This document shows, piece by piece, positions 63,943 through 64,000 of a stretch of 64,000 nt of DNA. Made by a program: the position numbers and the translations under genes. The stretch covers positions 496,001-560,000 of the forward strand of contig NZ_SLXU01000001.1 in NCBI RefSeq assembly GCF_004343505.1, given 5' to 3'. This DNA is from Rhodovulum bhavnagarense. Lineage in GTDB: Bacteria > Pseudomonadota > Alphaproteobacteria > Rhodobacterales > Rhodobacteraceae. The notes below the pieces were generated by a model. It made no database searches, had not been told where the DNA came from, and saw only the letters and a program-made list of their open reading frames with translations. Every line of letters begins with the position of its first letter. Position 1 is the first letter of the stretch.

Positions 63943-64000
63943 GCACACCTGAGACGGGGTTCGGGCGCGGCTGGAACCGCGTTCGGTTTTCCGGCAGACA

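Overview
The window is a high-GC chromosomal segment from a phototrophic alphaproteobacterium of the Rhodobacteraceae (Rhodobacter/Rhodovulum/Roseobacter group). Three things point there: lineage-typical neighbours (DUF4167 beside prmC, a coiled-coil gene overlapping zapA, and a holin/muramidase pair of gene-transfer-agent type), peripheral light-harvesting (LH2) genes pucBA at the right end, and a LexA box of the alphaproteobacterial form (GTTC-N7-GTTC) in front of uvrA. Nearly all of it is core genome. I see no tRNA, rRNA, CRISPR array, insertion sequence or complete prophage.

Left third (1-16.7 kb). A prmC fragment and a DUF4167 gene face a tightly coupled minus-strand operon for the outer membrane: lptF-lptG-lptD-surA-like-pdxA-rsmA. 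Divergent from it are pepA and holC. They converge on mmsA (valine catabolism), which diverges from a LysR regulator and coaD. A 47-codon membrane-protein gene converges on coaD, and their stop codons lie in one inverted repeat. A coiled-coil gene overlaps zapA. Converging on zapA is a minus-strand run purL-GNAT-bolA-grxD-unknown.

Middle (18.9-47.4 kb). A short intergenic stretch carries a candidate small RNA with an anti-Shine-Dalgarno-like loop and an intrinsic terminator. Next comes a LysR gene divergent from a fused indolepyruvate ferredoxin oxidoreductase, with a perfect 7-7-7 operator between them. Then follow an acyltransferase, murI, argC, ccmE, a muramidase-holin pair (likely a gene-transfer-agent lysis cassette whose ribosome site lies in a hairpin), a PaaG-like hydratase/isomerase, and ccmH-ccmF. 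The cell-envelope genes amiC, PBP1A, bactofilin and an M23 peptidase are interleaved with prfB. After these come bcp, a large AsmA-like gene coupled to queA, an MFS gene, DUF924 and a lipoamide dehydrogenase.

Right third (47.4-64 kb). Two tandem rhodanese genes of identical length precede a LexA-controlled uvrA. A secreted Hint-domain protein follows, then two DUF2892 membrane proteins. Next is a four-gene minus-strand operon, acyl-CoA dehydrogenase / 3-hydroxyisobutyryl-CoA hydrolase / mmsB / Crp-Fnr regulator, in which every junction is an ATGA overlap. With mmsA at 10.7 kb it accounts for the distal valine pathway from isobutyryl-CoA to propionyl-CoA. The segment ends with a YbdK-type ligase, a retropepsin-like protease, marC, an ABC-F ATPase and ndk.

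The last 1.3 kb is the light-harvesting locus. pucB and pucA encode the LH2 beta and alpha chains. They have a TGT-N12-ACA (PpsR/CrtJ-type) site overlapping a TTGACA -35 box, and hairpins downstream of pucA. Divergent from pucBA is a 108-residue protein I do not recognise, built from three copies of a 26-27-residue repeat, with a strong ribosome site and its own terminator. It is the most interesting uncharacterised gene in the window.
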